Part shown: in pieces, positions 1-11,192 of the stretch
Numbering within the stretch: the stretch's first letter is position 1
Layout: every line of letters begins with the position of its first letter
Source: Allodiplogaster sudhausi
Lineage: Eukaryota > Nematoda > Chromadorea > Rhabditida > Diplogasteridae
Assembly: GCA_945643635.1 (NCBI GenBank)
Contig: CALZFC010000349.1
Coordinates: forward strand, 2,248,501-2,312,500
Direction: 5' to 3'
Length of the DNA: 64,000 nt
Notes under the pieces: model-generated
What the model was told of the DNA's origin: nothing
Database searches by the model: none
Seen by the model: the letters and a program-made list of their open reading frames with translations, nothing else
Program-made: the position numbers and the translations under genes

Positions 1-41
1 GGGGCAGGGCCACCTCGGCCCTTACGGAGAGGCTCTCTTAA
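1..41. mobile_element. Right end of a TTAA-flanked foldback element, cut by the window edge
   Basis: The first bases end in GGCTCTCTTAA, with TTAA at 38-41. The same terminus ends the complete elements at 5649-7349, 21101-23231 and 23476-27376. Only the last ~40 bases are present, so nothing can be said about its interior. Confidence 0.6.
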
Positions 42-202
42 ACAAACTTTGTCAGGAATTTCACGGTAATTGCACACAAAAAATGCGAGAGGTTCAAAAA
101 ATACGTGTGTTTATTGTTCTTCGTAATCCTACAATAACCGTTGGGAGTTTTTTGTCATTCCTCGAGTGTCCGAAGTTTGAATGAATTGCTAACGATATTA
201 AC

Positions 203-560
203 CTTCAAGAGAAGGAGAAGGCGGCGAAGTGGAAGTATTTTTTGAAGATGTGGTGCTAGTAGCTGATAAGCTGGTGATGTTGATTGTTGCTGCGCGCTCA
301 TGTTCATAGATCTTGTGACCTGAAATTTTCGATCTGAATGTTTGAAATATCTTCCCCGTTGACGGTTCAGGCAATATCGCAGAAGCAAATAAATGCAGAT
401 CCAAACGCTGACGAATGGGATTTTGTTTTAGAGCTTGCGAAATGTGCCATCAAATTTTGCATCATATTTTGAACCCGCATTTATTTTGCACCGATAGTTT
501 TCATTTGAAACAAACTTACACAGTCCGCACTTTCTTGGGCAATGAGCAACCAAATATAAT
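203..560 (-). pseudogene. Decayed copy of the Thr-rich and ShKT exons (copy D)
   Basis: On the minus strand, 203 to about 305 resembles the 3' part of the Thr/Ser-rich exon of copies A, B and C: it ends in the same Pro-Pro-Ser-Pro-Ser-Leu-Glu pattern followed by a GTTAAT donor at 197-202. About 500-548 encodes a ShKT C-terminal end of the form C-P-R-K-C-G-L-C-K. The part between (about 340-430) matches a block also found after the ShKT exons at 18.6, 23.4 and 37.3 kb. Stops and lost borders indicate a relic. The order shows that larger segments, not single exons, were duplicated. Confidence 0.55.
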
Positions 561-1334
561 GTCGGTCTACTCGAGCAAACGTTAGACGGACACCTGCAAT
601 TTTAGAATCGTATTTTTTCTATACAATTTTACAGGTACAATTTTTTAATGCCCCTGGGAGAGATTTTCTAGAGGGAGGGTACAATTTTTCAATGTAAAAT
701 ACTAATTGTTTACTAAGAACATTTTATCCTAAGAAAAGAATATTAGCTCCACTTGAATGGAATCATTACTGGAATATACGTTTTACAGCAGCTTTGAACG
801 AAATTGCTTTGAAATCAGTTCGTTGGGAAGAGATCCCATGCCTCCAGAATTCATTTGAGGTACTTCACAATGTGAGGTATTAGACTATTAGGGGGTCACT
901 ATTGGAAAGGGGTTCTATACAAGAGGAAGGAGTACTATTATTCAATGACATTATTAAAGGGGCCAATGACTTTATCTATTGGAGCTGGCGGTAATGAAGT
1001 GGAGGTATTTCAGAGAAAATAAGGAATACATGTATATAACCGACCAGGTGCTATCATCATCGATGCACGTTGTAGAAGGCATTGTAAAGCATCCTGTAAA
1101 TACTCAATTAAATCTTAAAGGAGAGCGGTCAGCAAACTTCAAAAGATGTGTTTTCTAGGGCTGTGAAACATGTGTTTTTCTACGGTTCAAAACATGTGTT
1201 TTTTCTAACCATAATTGATATTTCTTATAAATTATTTTTTACTACCAAACTATATAGGGGTTCATATGATGCTATTTGCGAGAGAAAAAAAAGATAAATT
1301 ATCATCTCCTTGCTTAAACGTTGTTTATAGGTAC
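561..1334. other. Non-coding stretch without a recognisable gene
   Basis: AT-rich, no coding run with domain character. It holds one copy of a short block (about 1060-1130) repeated at 28.2 and 38.0 kb, and at about 1264 a decayed half-terminus of the ATATGACGCG element family. Confidence 0.6.
1060..1130. repeat. Duplicated host block, copy 1 of 3
   Basis: The segment with TGTAAATACTC and AATCTTAAAGGAGAGC matches, with substitutions, 28195-28260 and 37935-38010. It is a marker for the segmental duplication that also multiplied the ShKT genes. No function is visible. Confidence 0.5.
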
Positions 1335-2981
1335 ATATGACGCGATTTGCGAGAGAATCAAAATGCTCGGGGATCAAAAAATTATCACCTCCGAGAATCA
1401 AAATGATCAAAAAATTATCACCTCCGATTTTGCTTAAACATTGATTCTAGGTAAAGTTAGACCCGCAGAATCGAATGGGATTGGTCTCCTAGCCAAAAAA
1501 ATTCATTTTAAAAAGTTATGAAGAATTGAAAAACTGTGCATCTTTTTGAGGTGGTCGAGTAAGGCGCATGCTTATGAACATCTCTCCGCGCACAGTAAAG
1601 CTATATAAGTGAAAATTTTAATTTAGATAGCAAAGATGTTGCCTATATAAATTGTCAAAACAGAATTTGAAAATTTTCAAATATCGATTTTTTACGTGTT
1701 CTCAAACTCAATGAGGAATGTACATGTTATATTTCAATTTACACCGACAGTTTTGTATGTATCGTATAGAGCATAAAAGTGGCTTTCTAATGATATATAG
1801 GATGTTTCATTTCGACGAACTATGCGGCTTGTGTATGCGTTTAGGTCATGCGAAACAGTGAAAACTGCCGCAGAATCACGGCAATTCTGCGCCAGTTTTC
1901 ACTGTTGCGCATGATTTTCAAATGTCGTTTTTCTATATATCTAATGATATTTTGTTTTTGATCTTTCTTTTTACTTTTTTGAAATGATTAAGCTCATTTT
2001 TGAGCAAAAAATGCACTTTTCGACCAGATATTAACGAATTCACTCATCTCCATAAAAGGAGACCGAGTTGTCGTGAAAGTGCGTTAAAATTGCTACAAAG
2101 TAACATTCTTGAAACGGAAATTAAAAGAAGGTTTTCTCGCAACAAATCGAAAAGCGACTAAAACCATCGATAACACTATGTAAATACACCAATTCACCAG
2201 ATTCACCAGGGATATCGAATTCGAATATTCCAATTTACATATTCGAATATTCTAATTCACGCGGTCTCTGGTGAATTGGTGTATTTATATAGTGTTATAG
2301 CTGGTTTTAGTTGCATTTCGATTTGTTGCTAGAAAAAGCTTCCTTGAATTTCCGTTTCAAGAATGCTACTCTATAGTAAATTTAACGCACTTTCACGGCA
2401 ACTCGGTCTCCTTTTGTGGAGAAGAGTGAATTCGTTAATATTTGGTCGAAAAGTGCATTTTTTGCTCAAAAATGAGCTTAATCATTTCAAAAAAGTAAAA
2501 AGAAAGATCAAAAACAAAATATCATTAGATATATAGAAAAACGACATTTGAAAGTCATGCGCAACAGTGAAAACCGGCGCAGAATTGCGTCGCACCGTAA
2601 TTCTGCGCCAGTTTTCACTGTTGGGCATGACCTAAACGCATACACAAGCCGCATAGTTGGTCGAAATGAAACATCCTATATATCATTAGAAAGCCACTTT
2701 TATGCTCTATACGATACATACAAAACTGTCGGTGTAAATTGAAATATAACATGTACATTCCTCATTGAGTTTGAGAACACGTAAAAAATCGATATTTTCA
2801 AATTCTGTTTTGACTATTTATATAAGCAATATCTTTTCTATCTAAATTAAAATTTTCACTTATATTGCTTTACAGTGCGCGGAGAGATGTTCATAAACAT
2901 GCGCCCTACTCGACCACCTCAAAAAGATGCGTAGTTTTTTCAATTCTTTATAACTTTTTAAAATGAATTTTTTAGGCTCCA

Positions 2982-4092
2982 GCCGCGGCATTAATCTTGC
3001 CGTTTGTCCAAGACATGTCAAGGACAATCAGTCACGACCGTTCTTGGTCATAACCATGTCAAGGACACGTCAAGGACACGTCATGGACACCTGCGTATAT
3101 GCGCGTTAAAATACTTTTTTGACATTTTCAGCTCTTTTTACCGTCATTCTATATTAGTTTCACAAGAACAATCAAATTAAAAAAAGAGAAGCTAAAACGG
3201 TTCACCCTAAGTCCACTTTTGAAAAAAATTCAACTTTTTAAGTCGAAGTGCACCAGACAGGTTATGTAATTATGCACCAAGCAATTGGATGAGGGTCACC
3301 CATCCGACAGGAGAAACAGGCTGCAACTTGTCGTCTGCTTGTCCTGAGTCCTTCCTGCAAGCCAGTTTCCCTGTATCTTCTCATGCACAACCACATCTCG
3401 AGAAATTCTTAGATGTAACAGCATTTATATAGATGTGGCTTCATAACATGAGCATAACAAAAACAAAAACGGTGGGAGAGAGAAACACAGCAGAGGAACG
3501 GGGGGCAGTCCATGTAACATTTGCGAGCATACGACGGCGCCGAGCAGAGGATGCTGCTAAGCCGCGAAAGTTGCGAGTTTGTATGAGTTTCTTGTTTTGT
3601 TTTCTTGAGTTTCTCATTTTGTTTATGTGAAAACGGTGAGAAAAAAATGTTTCCCGATCGGGTGTCGAACCCGCGACCCCGAGATTCCCAACCAAACGCT
3701 TACGCAAAACTCTATTGAGGCTTCGGAAACATACGATGATACCTTTCTTTTGACAGCGTATGTCGTAAACTGGGTCGCATGCCATAATCTGTCCGGAACA
3801 TCGGTAGTAACCGCGAGCGTGTCACTCTGTGTTCTCCGCGTTTATGCACTCTCTCGCTATGGTCATGACCACATAAGGGACAAGCCCACAAAAGTGTCCA
3901 TGACCATTGAGATTTTTTTCTTTTTTTTGTCCAGGACACGTCCTGGACATGTCTTAGACATGTCCTAGACCCCTGTGTATTAAGAAAGGCAGACGTGGAT
4001 GTGTCCAGGACATGTGTTCGTTTTATTTTGGAACGGTCATGACCGATTGTCCTTGACATGTCTTGGACAAACGGCAAGATTAATGCCGCGGC
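2982..4092. mobile_element. Nested foldback element with GCCGCGGCATTAATC ends
   Basis: About 60 bases at 2982-3045 recur inverted at about 4030-4092, beginning GCCGCGGCATTAATCTTGCC. It sits in the right arm of the 1335-4225 element, whose left arm shows the uninterrupted site. Both subterminal zones are packed with GGACAYGTC-type palindromes. The interior carries a tRNA-like sequence (3650-3729). No transposase is seen. Confidence 0.8.
3650..3729 (-). tRNA. tRNA-like sequence, apparent anticodon GGG (probably a pseudogene)
   Basis: Read on the minus strand, the first seven bases TTTCCGA pair with TCGGGAA (one G-U) to form an acceptor stem. The 3' half has canonical spacing: a seven-base anticodon loop TTGGGAA, a five-base stem, a five-base variable loop, then a T arm with loop TTCGACA and four of five pairs. 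The D region is over-long and the anticodon stem pairs poorly, so normal aminoacylation is doubtful. A run of seven T follows directly, a usual Pol III terminator. It could be a tRNA pseudogene or the head of a SINE captured by the nested foldback element. Confidence 0.5.
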
Positions 4093-4225
4093 AGGACCAA
4101 TCCCATTCGATTCTGCGGGTCCAACTTTACCTAGAAACAACGTTTAAGCAAAATCGGAGGTGATGATTTTTCTAGGGCCCCAGCCCTTTTGATTAATTTT
4201 GATTCTCTCGCAAATCGCGTCATAT

Positions 4226-5125
4226 ATTCAGATCCGGCGACTTGATTGAAAATCAGCTGGGATGCATGTTAATAAACATATCTTCTCGCACAGTGCTTGA
4301 AATTTTTTATGTATACTAACAAGAAGAGATACTTCTCAAATGAATTATCAAGACAGAATTTGAAAATTTTCAATATGGACTTTTACTCGTTATCAAAGTC
4401 AATACCAAGTGAACGCGTTGAATTGCAAAATCCGCCAACAGTTTTGTATTACGCGGCTTTTGTATGCGATTATGTCACGGTCAGCTTTGAAAACCAGAGG
4501 CGATATTTGGTGCATTCGAATATCGACTTCCAATGCATCTAGCGATATTTTGTTTTCATCTCACTTTTTACTTTAATAAAACGATTAAGCTTATTTTTTG
4601 AGCAGAAATACACTTTTTAGCTAAATATTAACGAATTCATTCATCACCACAAAAGTCTCCTTAGGCCGAGTTGTCGTAAACATACATACAATTTGCTACA
4701 AAGCATCAACCTTAAAACGAAAATTAAAGGTAGCTCGTTTTCATTATGAATCGAAAAGCAACTCAAACCAGCTTCATGACATTTCATCATACAAATGGCT
4801 TAGTAGTTCGATTGATCTCGTGTATCTATTTATATGTATCGCAGTTTGTTCTTGAATATATACCGACATTGTTCGCATATTTCACAATTGTTTTTGATGA
4901 GTCATATTGATTCTTGCTCTTTCGATGTTCTATTTCTCTTGCTTTCTTCTCACTGTCTGCAATCTAGTTATGAAATCCTAGCGAGTATATAAGCTGCTCG
5001 CCTACCGATAGTAATTGTAATTACATTAACCACTTGCACTCGACTCAGCTTACCTTTTATTATATTATTATTCGTCGATTGTATTAGCTAATTGTTGCGT
5101 GTTCTTTGTATAATAAATCTGTCAT
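4226..5125. other. Non-coding, includes a diverged arm of the ATATGACGCG element
   Basis: About 4250-4790 resembles the left arm of the 1335-4225 element (shared stretches include ACAGAATTTGAAAATTTTCAA and the unit ending in ACTCGGCC-like sequence). The remainder to 5125 shows nothing I can assign. Confidence 0.5.
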
Positions 5126-5648
5126 TTAAATCAAATAGAGCATTTTACCACTGAACCGGACTTGATTGGCTACCAACCCAAACATTTGCACTGTATTTAT
5201 CAAGAATTCACAATTCAGAACTCTTAACCAACGTTTTGTTGTGCAAAATCCGCATGTCCTTTGACAAGTCTTCTGATGTGATCCACCCAAGAAAGCAAAA
5301 CCGCAAGCACCGTTCGATTTGTAAAGGTCGCAACTGCAAAAAAAAACGAGTTATTGTGTTTTCCTCAATTCAAAGGTGTTGTGAAGCACGATAGAAACCT
5401 GAAAATGGTAATGTATTTAAGATTTCCATGTATTTTATTAATCTATAAAAATGAATACATCTGCCAGAGCAAATGATTCCGAGTGGCATAGGAGAGATAT
5501 TCATTGCGAATTGAAGTATAAAATGACTAATGTAAATAATACTAACTGGAGTAGCTCGCTGAATACGCATTTTCATGTGGTTTCCGCTATATTTTCGACC
5601 TACATGTATCAACCTCCGCGAATACGACAACATGTGCGTTTACTGCAT

Positions 5649-7349
5649 TTAAGAGAGCTTCTCTGTAAGAGTCGAGCATGCGCTTAAGGCAGCCTGCCCC
5701 GGGAAAATTGTTTTCGAATTCATTAACGGAAAACATTTTGCTTATACAACTCGACGTGCTCTTTTTAATGAGACTAATTTCATCATCATCCGATTTTTTC
5801 CCTTCGGGATACACTACCGTAACCCTGAAAATTCATCGAGCCATAAATCCGTTCAAACTCTGTTTTGAGAAACGATGTACATATCATTCAATAGCATTTC
5901 GAAAGCTCTTCACATTTCATCTGGGAACATGTTTTACGAAAATTTTATTTTGGCCGAGAAAATTGGCGTTGAATTATTTGAAGGGTCGACATGCTACTTT
6001 CTGCTCATTTCTACACTCTGTAACCTAGATAGAAAGAAAGAGCGTGAAATTTGCTATCAAATAATCACCATTCAAGAAAAATCTGAGCGTACTAATTTTT
6101 TCTATGACGTGAGCAATGCGCGCGAGTCGGTCAAAATGGCACATTTTTGGCCGCCGAGGCACCGTGCAAGCGCATTCATCGATCCATAACTACGCTCAAT
6201 GTTAATATTACAAAATCGTTAGCATATCATCTAAGAGCTCTCACAGAGATATTCAAATGCTACATACATACTTTTATTGAAATATTTATATTTCTATGGA
6301 AAATTTCGTTCTGTACTTTTAGAGCGCTTAAAAAACTACTTTACAAACAGTTCAGCATTTCAAAACATGCATCATTAGAAAGAGCGTGAAATTTGCTTCA
6401 AGATGAACCCATTTCAATAATGTTTTAAGTCTATATTGTTTTGTTATAAGTCATAAGAGTAGGTAAAGTTGCGTCGCTGTCCTTTCGCCCAAGAATTTCG
6501 CTGTTTAGATTATTCGAATTGGAATAATCCAATATTTTTTTCCGGTGAAGAATTGTACTAAGCTTATGCCCAATTGTTATCACTTATAACAAAACATTAT
6601 AGACTTGAAATTTTATTGAAAGGGGTTCATCGTGTAGCAAATTTCACGCTCTTTCTTATGATGTATGTCTTGAAATGCGGAAGTGTAAAGTAGTTTTGTA
6701 AGCGTTCTAAAAGTACAGAACGAAATTTTCCATAGAAATATAAATATTTCAATAAAAGTATGTATGTAGCATTTGAAGATCTCTTTGAGAGCTCTTAGAT
6801 GATATGCTAACGATTTTGTAATATTAACATTGAGCGTAGTTATGGATCGATGAATGCGCTTGCACGGTGCCTCGGCGGCCAAAAATGTGCCATTTTGACC
6901 GACTCGCGCGCATTGCTCGCGTCATAGAAAAAATTGGTACGCTCAGATTTGATAGCAAATTTCCCGCTCTTTCTGTCTATCTAGGTTCCAGAGTGTAGAA
7001 ATTAGCAGAAAGTGGCGTGTCGACCCTTCAAATAATTTAACGCCAATTTTCTCGGCCAAAATAAAATTTTCGTAAAACATGTTCCTAGATGAAATTTGAA
7101 GAGCTTTCGAAATCGAAATGCTATTGAATGATATGTACATCGTTTCTCAAAACAGATTTTGAACGGATTTATGGCTCGATGAATTTTCAGGGTTACGGTA
7201 GTGTATCCCGAAGGGAAAAAATCGGATAATGATGAAATTAGTCTCATTAAAAAGAGCACGTCGAGTTGTATAAGCAAAATGTTTTCCGTTAATGAATTCG
7301 AAAACAATTTTCCAGGCTGCGCTCGCAGCTTACGGACATGCTCTCTTAA
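5649..7349. mobile_element. TTAA-flanked foldback element
   Basis: TTAA at 5649-5652 and 7346-7349 flank TIRs starting GAGAGC. About 5690-6410 and 6600-7320 are inverted copies, with a spacer at about 6410-6600. The matching open frames on opposite strands (for example 5678-6028 and 7002-7388) are consequences of the inverted repeat, not genes. The centre shares sequence with the centre of the 9235-10624 element. Confidence 0.85.
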
Positions 7350-8130
7350 GAGATCTGAGAGACTCGAGCACGGGCATGTCGGGAACAAAATTATTTTTTT
7401 GATTTTTTTTTATTCCTTCTAATGGCTTATGTAGCACCCTATAGAGCTCCCAAAAAAATTGTTCCAAAAAATTTTTCTGTTATTTCACCATAGATATGCA
7501 CCGAAAACCCGAAAAAATTCAAATGATCATAACTTTGTTCGTTGTTGAGATATATTAATTTTGAACTGTTTATTTAATTCCAAATTGAAAGGCGCACAAA
7601 AATGGTGTTAATCACTTTTTAAAAATATTTCATTAAAGGCCTCATTTTGGAATTTTAATATTTTGAGTGGTGCGTTTGGAGCACAAAAACCCCCCATGTT
7701 AAAAAGGTGAAAGTACCACATGAAAGAGCGGCATTTTAAACCCCTAATTAGATGCCTTTCATTCAGAAATCCGTACATCTATTTTATAATTCTTTGATAT
7801 GAAGCGCGCGAATCGGTCAAAATGGCGCATTTTCGGCCGCCGAGGCACCGTGCAAGCGCATTCATCGATCCATAACTGCGCTCAATGTCAATATTACAAA
7901 ATCGTAAGTATATCATCTAAGAGCTCTCACGGAGATCTTCAAATGTTACATACATACTTTTATTCAAAAGTTTCAATTTATATGGGAAATTTCGTTCTGT
8001 ACAATTAGAAGGCTTAAAAAAACTACTTTAAAAAGATTTCCGCCTGTCGAAATATACATCATAAGAAATTGGACGAAATTTGCTACAAGATGGATGAACA
8101 CCTTTCAGTGTAATTCCATGCATACGATCC
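7346..8130. mobile_element. Half copy of the TTAA foldback family
   Basis: Starts at the TTAA shared with the preceding element. Its first 150 bases resemble the subterminal part of the elements at 21101 and 23476 (GGGAACAAAA, then a T-rich stretch, then GGCTTATGTAGCA). From 7800 to about 8100 it resembles the arm of the 5649-7349 element. The second arm is missing. Confidence 0.6.
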
Positions 8131-8225
8131 ATGGCCAAATTTAGTATATACATATACATAAACCTATTTCTAATCCTTTCGAAAATATTAAGTTTACGTC
8201 TTTGCCATCAATTCGCCAATAATTC

Positions 8226-8326
8226 CTGACTTGGTGCCCAATCGGGAATACGGGCCGGCCCAACTTTTCTAGGACCCGCCCTGGGGCCTTGGGAAAGTGG
8301 GCCGGGCCGGCCCATTCCCACCTCTG
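8226..8326. mobile_element. Right end of a GC-rich hAT-type MITE
   Basis: GGGCCGGGCCGGCCC followed by the terminus CCCACCTCTG, ending at 8326. The same composition and end occur in the complete MITEs at 34953-35446 and 62207-62637. The left end is absent. Confidence 0.6.
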
Positions 8327-8427
8327 CTTTTATTTATTCAATTTCATTTTTTGCCTAAATTGGACAATATTGTGCAATTCTTCTAGAGCAACGATTTGTT
8401 CGCAGCTAGCAGCACCTGCACCTTCTT

Positions 8428-8664
8428 TCGCCTCTCTTTCTCTTTCATTCTCTCTCCCGGTTTCTGTTTCTAGCTCCAGCTGTCTCTCGTTCGCTCTCCC
8501 CCTCGCTCTCTTTCTCTTTCTCTCCCTCTCCCTCTCTCTGTTTCTCTCTCTCCCGATCTCTGTTTCTCGCTCCACCGGTCTCTCTTTCTCCCTCACTCTC
8601 TCTCCCTCTCCTTCTCTCTCTCTCTCTCTCTCACTCTCTTTCTCTTTCTCTCTCTCTGTATATG
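8428..8664. repeat. Pyrimidine (CT/TTTCTC) microsatellite
   Basis: Imperfect TCTC/TTTCTC runs. Long Ser/Leu-rich or Arg/Glu-rich frames on the two strands are artefacts of this composition. Confidence 0.9.
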
Positions 8665-9234
8665 AGCGAACAGGTTCAGCATCGAGATTTCATTGGAGAC
8701 GCAGTCGACGATGTCCAAAGAAAGATATCATCGTGTCATCGTAGCGTCAGTAGAGTATTGGTAAGTGTTTGGCAGTAAACGCAAATATTATAAGATCTCA
8801 GCCATTTTTGCATATTTTTGAAAACGGTCTTCACAGTCGTGGTCGATATATGTATATAGGTCGAAAATTTGCGGAAACCACATGAAAATGCGTATTCAGT
8901 GTGCTATTCCAGTTTGTAGTTTTTATATTAATACTATTGATAGTATTAATATCGGACTATACTATTAATAGTATTAATAACGGACTAATATTGAGCGGGA
9001 CAATACAACCATGTAGTTTTGGTTCTGGCAAAAGAGGAATCCGTTGTCTATGCTCCCTCAAATTTAAAAGAAAAACTTGTGATATGTAGATAATGAATAT
9101 CTACATATTGTACTGTGTACATTTGGTTATATGTATTGACCCTGTGAATCATTATAATATGTACATATGTTCATGCTACGTGGCGTCTTCCTATTGGCTG
9201 ATGCATAATTAGGATAATTGCCTATGCTAGACAT
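8665..9234. other. Non-coding stretch
   Basis: No gene seen. Contains a small duplicated palindromic run of ATTAATAGTATTAATA-type sequence around 8925-8985. Confidence 0.5.
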
Positions 9235-10624
9235 ATATGACGCGATTTGCGAGAGAATCAAAATGAATCAAAGCGGCCGCGGACATAGCCAAAATCGACT
9301 AGCTTGTATTTTTTTCAAAAGTTCCTTATAGGTGCTTTCCGATACGAGGAATCGATTGGAAATGGTCTGGAAGTCGGAAAATGCTTTGTTCGTTTGCTAT
9401 GACGGCTTGAATTATGGGGCTCGCCATGCTGGGAGGCGAGTTGGATGCACGTTTTAGGTCACTGCGCCGCGCTCTGTTGTGATATAGAAACGAAAATTTA
9501 CACCATAATAGCCAAGATATTGTTCTAAAAAAGAAAAAAAGAAAAAAGTGAAAATTTCCAAAGTTAAGTGTTTTATAGACTTTAATGTTTGAGCGAGCAT
9601 TGCGAACATAATACTCATTTTACCAGATCCGCACCTACACTGTTGAATAGAGCATGAAAATAGCTTTCAAATGAACTGCTGGATTGTGAAAACTTAGGAG
9701 CTCTTTGATGTTTCCTGATCAATTATCCCGATGTGCCTGTACAAATCACCACATCGAAATGATTTCCATGCGTCCAAACTACACCAGAAGAAAGAACGTG
9801 CAATTTTCTATGGAGTGAACCCCTTTCAATATAATTCCAAGTCTTCGGTATTTTGTTTCAAGTCATATAATTAGGGCCGGTAGTGCCACACATTGCGCCC
9901 AAAAATTAATCTTTTTTTAGTTTATTCGAATTAGAATATTCCAATTATTTTTTAGCGCTTTTCCTTGAAGAATTGTTATAAGCAGATGCATTATTCTTTT
10001 AACTTGTAAGAAAACATCGTAGACTTGGAATTCTGTAGAAAGGGGTCACTTTATAGCGAATTTCACGCTTTTTCTTCTTGTGTATAATTTTGAGGCGCCT
10101 TTTTTAATCCGCGGGTGTTCTGATTTGTACAATCACATCGGGATAATCGATCAGGAAACATCAAAGAGTTCCTAGGTTTTCAAAACCCAATAGTTCGTTC
10201 GAAAGCTATTTTCATGCTCTATTCAACCGTGTAGGTGCGGTTCTGGTAAAATGAGTAATGCGTTCACTATGCTCTCGCAAACATTAATGTCTATAAAACA
10301 CTTAAATTTGGCAATTTTCAATTGTGCTTTCTTTTGTTGTTTAGAACAATATCTTGGCTATTATGGTGTAAATTTTCGTTTCTATATCTCAACCAGGTGC
10401 GGCGCAGTGACCTCAAACGTGCATCCAACTCGCCTCCCAGCGCGGCGAGCCCCATAATTCAAGCCGTCATAGCAAACAAATAAGGCATTTTCAGTCTTCC
10501 AGACCATCTCCAATCGATTCCACGTATCAGAAAGCATATATATTGAACTTTTGAGTAAAATCCAAGATGGTCGATTTTGGCTATGTCCGCGGCCTTTTCG
10601 ATTCTCTCGCAAATCGCGTCATAT
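9235..10624. mobile_element. Complete foldback element, ATATGACGCG family
   Basis: ATATGACGCGATTTGCGAGA at the left and its reverse complement at 10600-10624. The arms (about 9235-9850 and 10010-10624) are inverted copies along nearly their whole length. The centre (about 9850-10010) contains a stretch close to ATTCGAATTAGAATATTCC and is related to the centre of the TTAA element at 5649. No transposase. It lies in the inferred intron 4 of gene copy A. Confidence 0.9.
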
Positions 10625-10771
10625 AAACTTATTCCCTTCGTCCCCTCTTTCCTCTCACAAAGAGTCTACTTCTCTTCTCTCACTCCGATAAACCTCTTTC
10701 TACTTCTCGACTAACCAGACGCACACTTCTCTCTCCGAGTCTGGAGATACACAAAACTTGAAAATTGGAAT

Positions 10772-11066
10772 GATTTTTTTTGTTGTTGTTTAGAGAAATA
10801 TCTTGTAGATAAAGGTGCAAAATTCCGCTTCTATATCTCAACAAAGTGCGGCACAGTGAACTTTAACGTGTATCCAACTCGTCTACCTGCGCAACGAGCC
10901 CCATAATTCAACAGCAAACGAAAAAAGCTTTTTGCGATTCCCAGATCAAGTCCAATCGATTACTCATATTAGAATGCGTATATAAGGAACTTTTGAACAA
11001 AATTCAAGTTGATCCATTTTGGCTATGTCCGCGGCTAATTTGATTCTCTCGCAAATCGTGTCATAT
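10772..11066. mobile_element. Half copy of the ATATGACGCG foldback family
   Basis: Matches the right third of the 9235-10624 element (TTAGAGAAATATCTTG, then TATATCTCAAC, then GGCTATGTCCGCGGC) and ends in GTGTCATAT. The left arm is missing. Confidence 0.75.
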
Positions 11067-11085
11067 CTCTCACCCTACGCTACAG

Positions 11086-11192
11086 TCGATTCCACTTAGT
11101 GTGCAGCTCCAGCACATTCTTCATGTGTTGTCTGGCTTTATCGATTCCACTTAGTGTGCAGCACCAGCACATTCTTCATGTGTTGTCTGGAG
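11086..11192. repeat. Two tandem copies of a 55-bp unit
   Basis: TCGATTCCACTTAGTGTGCA starts at 11086 and again at 11141, and each copy continues through CACATTCTTCATGTGTTG. One substitution is evident. The flank to 11450 shows no gene. Confidence 0.85.

Larger units (their letters stand above)
1335..4225. mobile_element. Foldback element, ATATGACGCG family, with a nested insertion
   Basis: Begins ATATGACGCGATTTGCGAGA and ends with the reverse complement at 4225. Both ends continue into matching inverted sequence (AAAATCGGAGGTGAT and CGCAGAATCGAATGGGATTGG). Most of the interior is one long inverted repeat: about 1490-2190 pairs with about 2270-2972, with a short centre rich in ATTCGAAT. The right arm is interrupted by a second element at 2982-4092. 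No transposase is present, so it is non-autonomous. Confidence 0.85.

Noticed and set aside
5678..7388. Mirror-image open frames on both strands, 60-128 codons
   Set aside because: They are the same sequence in the two arms of a foldback element, without protein features.
8289..8744. Open frames rich in Ser/Leu or Arg/Glu
   Set aside because: Produced by the CT microsatellite.
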